A stretch of DNA of 64,000 bases from Cohaesibacter sp. (GTDB lineage Bacteria > Pseudomonadota > Alphaproteobacteria > Rhizobiales > Cohaesibacteraceae): NCBI GenBank assembly GCA_025210795.1, contig JAOAQZ010000019.1:1-64000 (forward strand), given 5' to 3'. How positions within the stretch are numbered: the stretch's first letter is position 1; every line of letters starts with the position of its first letter. The notes beneath the pieces were generated by a model. The model ran no database searches and was not told where the DNA came from. It saw nothing but the letters and a program-made list of their open reading frames with translations. Shown here one piece after another: positions 63,755 to 64,000 of the stretch. The position numbers and the translations under genes are program-made.

Positions 63755-64000
63755 CTATGCTCTCTCGCTGTCCGGCTTTAACGCTTCAACCAGATTTGCT
63801 GCAGCTAGGGTTTCCTGCTCTTCTCTGGATTCTTTGGCATAGGAGCCAACATGGGCTGCCAGTACAATATTATCCAGTTCTGCCAATGGACCGGTATAAG
63901 GCTCATCCTCATAAACATCCAACGCAGCTGATGCCAATTGACTGTTTTTCAGAGCATCGGCCAGTGCAGTTTCATCGACCAAACCGCCGCGAGATGTATT
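63755..64000 (-). CDS. D-2-hydroxyacid dehydrogenase-like protein, C-terminal fragment
   Basis: The last 81 residues; the start lies beyond the window. NTSRGGLVDETALADALKN and ALDVYEDEPY are the end of the NAD-binding domain of SerA-type enzymes, and HVGSYAKESREEQE replaces the usual HIGASTKEAQ with the catalytic His kept. It may make a keto- or hydroxy-acid used in the glycan, but the rest of the gene is needed. Confidence 0.85.
   Translation of the reverse strand, partial: NTSRGGLVDETALADALKNSQLASAALDVYEDEPYTGPLAELDNIVLAAHVGSYAKESREEQETLAAANLVEALKPDSERA

Noticed and set aside
1..64000. CRISPR arrays, tRNA or rRNA genes, insertion sequences, prophage
   Set aside because: No regularly spaced repeats, no tRNA-like T-arm with matching acceptor, no rRNA stretch, no transposase, integrase or phage structural motif was seen on either strand.

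Overview
The window reads as chromosomal DNA of an alphaproteobacterium of the Hyphomicrobiales (Rhizobiales) type, probably marine. The strongest evidence is the order pckA / chvI-chvG-hprK-EIIA(Man)-HPr, a conserved block of that group. Supporting it are a short HPr kinase, a DUF2336 protein and a betaine-type ABC importer. A Cohaesibacter-like genus is my inference, not a result. No rRNA, tRNA, phage, IS element or CRISPR array was seen.

Region 1 (1-5.2 kb) holds the 3' end of a very large calcium-binding RTX/cadherin-repeat surface protein, closed by a strong terminator, and a DUF2336 gene. Region 2 (5.2-11.6 kb) is the central-carbon and envelope-stress block: PEP carboxykinase, the ChvI/ChvG two-component system, and a PTS without any sugar permease (HPr kinase, EIIA, HPr). 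Region 3 (11.6-15.5 kb) is a quaternary-amine ABC importer behind an AT-rich leader with concentric inverted repeats. Region 4 (15.5-29.5 kb) is housekeeping: methionine aminopeptidase, an iodotyrosine-deiodinase-like nitroreductase, a class II amidotransferase, DNA polymerase I, an acyltransferase, penicillin-binding protein 1A, a Bcr/CflA exporter, a metallopeptidase and an MsbA-like ABC exporter.

Region 5 (29.5-64 kb) is almost entirely surface-glycan biosynthesis. It starts with a CHASE2-(degenerate GGDEF)-EAL protein, three glycosyltransferase-like genes, a phosphoglycosyl transferase that would start a lipid-linked glycan, and a WbpM/FlaA1-like dehydratase. Next comes a long minus-strand set (51.9 to 40.1 kb) matching the GDP-sugar route to CMP-legionaminic acid: ptmE, ptmF, ptmB/legF, ptmA, then legB, legC, legG and legI. 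Embedded in it are HisH- and HisF-like proteins, a sulfotransferase-like protein and, at its head, a sugar N-formyltransferase. On the plus strand follow an AsnB-type amidotransferase, a UDP-glucuronate epimerase, a UDP-HexNAc dehydrogenase, the WbuX/PseA-type amidotransferase that partners the HisH/HisF pair, and a hexapeptide acyltransferase. The last 5 kb (minus strand) carry two GT-B-like surface-carbohydrate proteins, a zinc-ribbon methyltransferase, a sugar epimerase and the end of a 2-hydroxyacid dehydrogenase.

Taken together, region 5 appears to make a surface glycan containing an amidinated, and possibly N-formylated, legionaminic acid plus an amidated or free hexuronic acid. The most interesting points are the absence of a recognisable LegH acetyltransferase next to a formyltransferase, a HisF homologue that has lost one of its two catalytic aspartates, and a strong palindromic operator candidate between the two divergent glycan operons.
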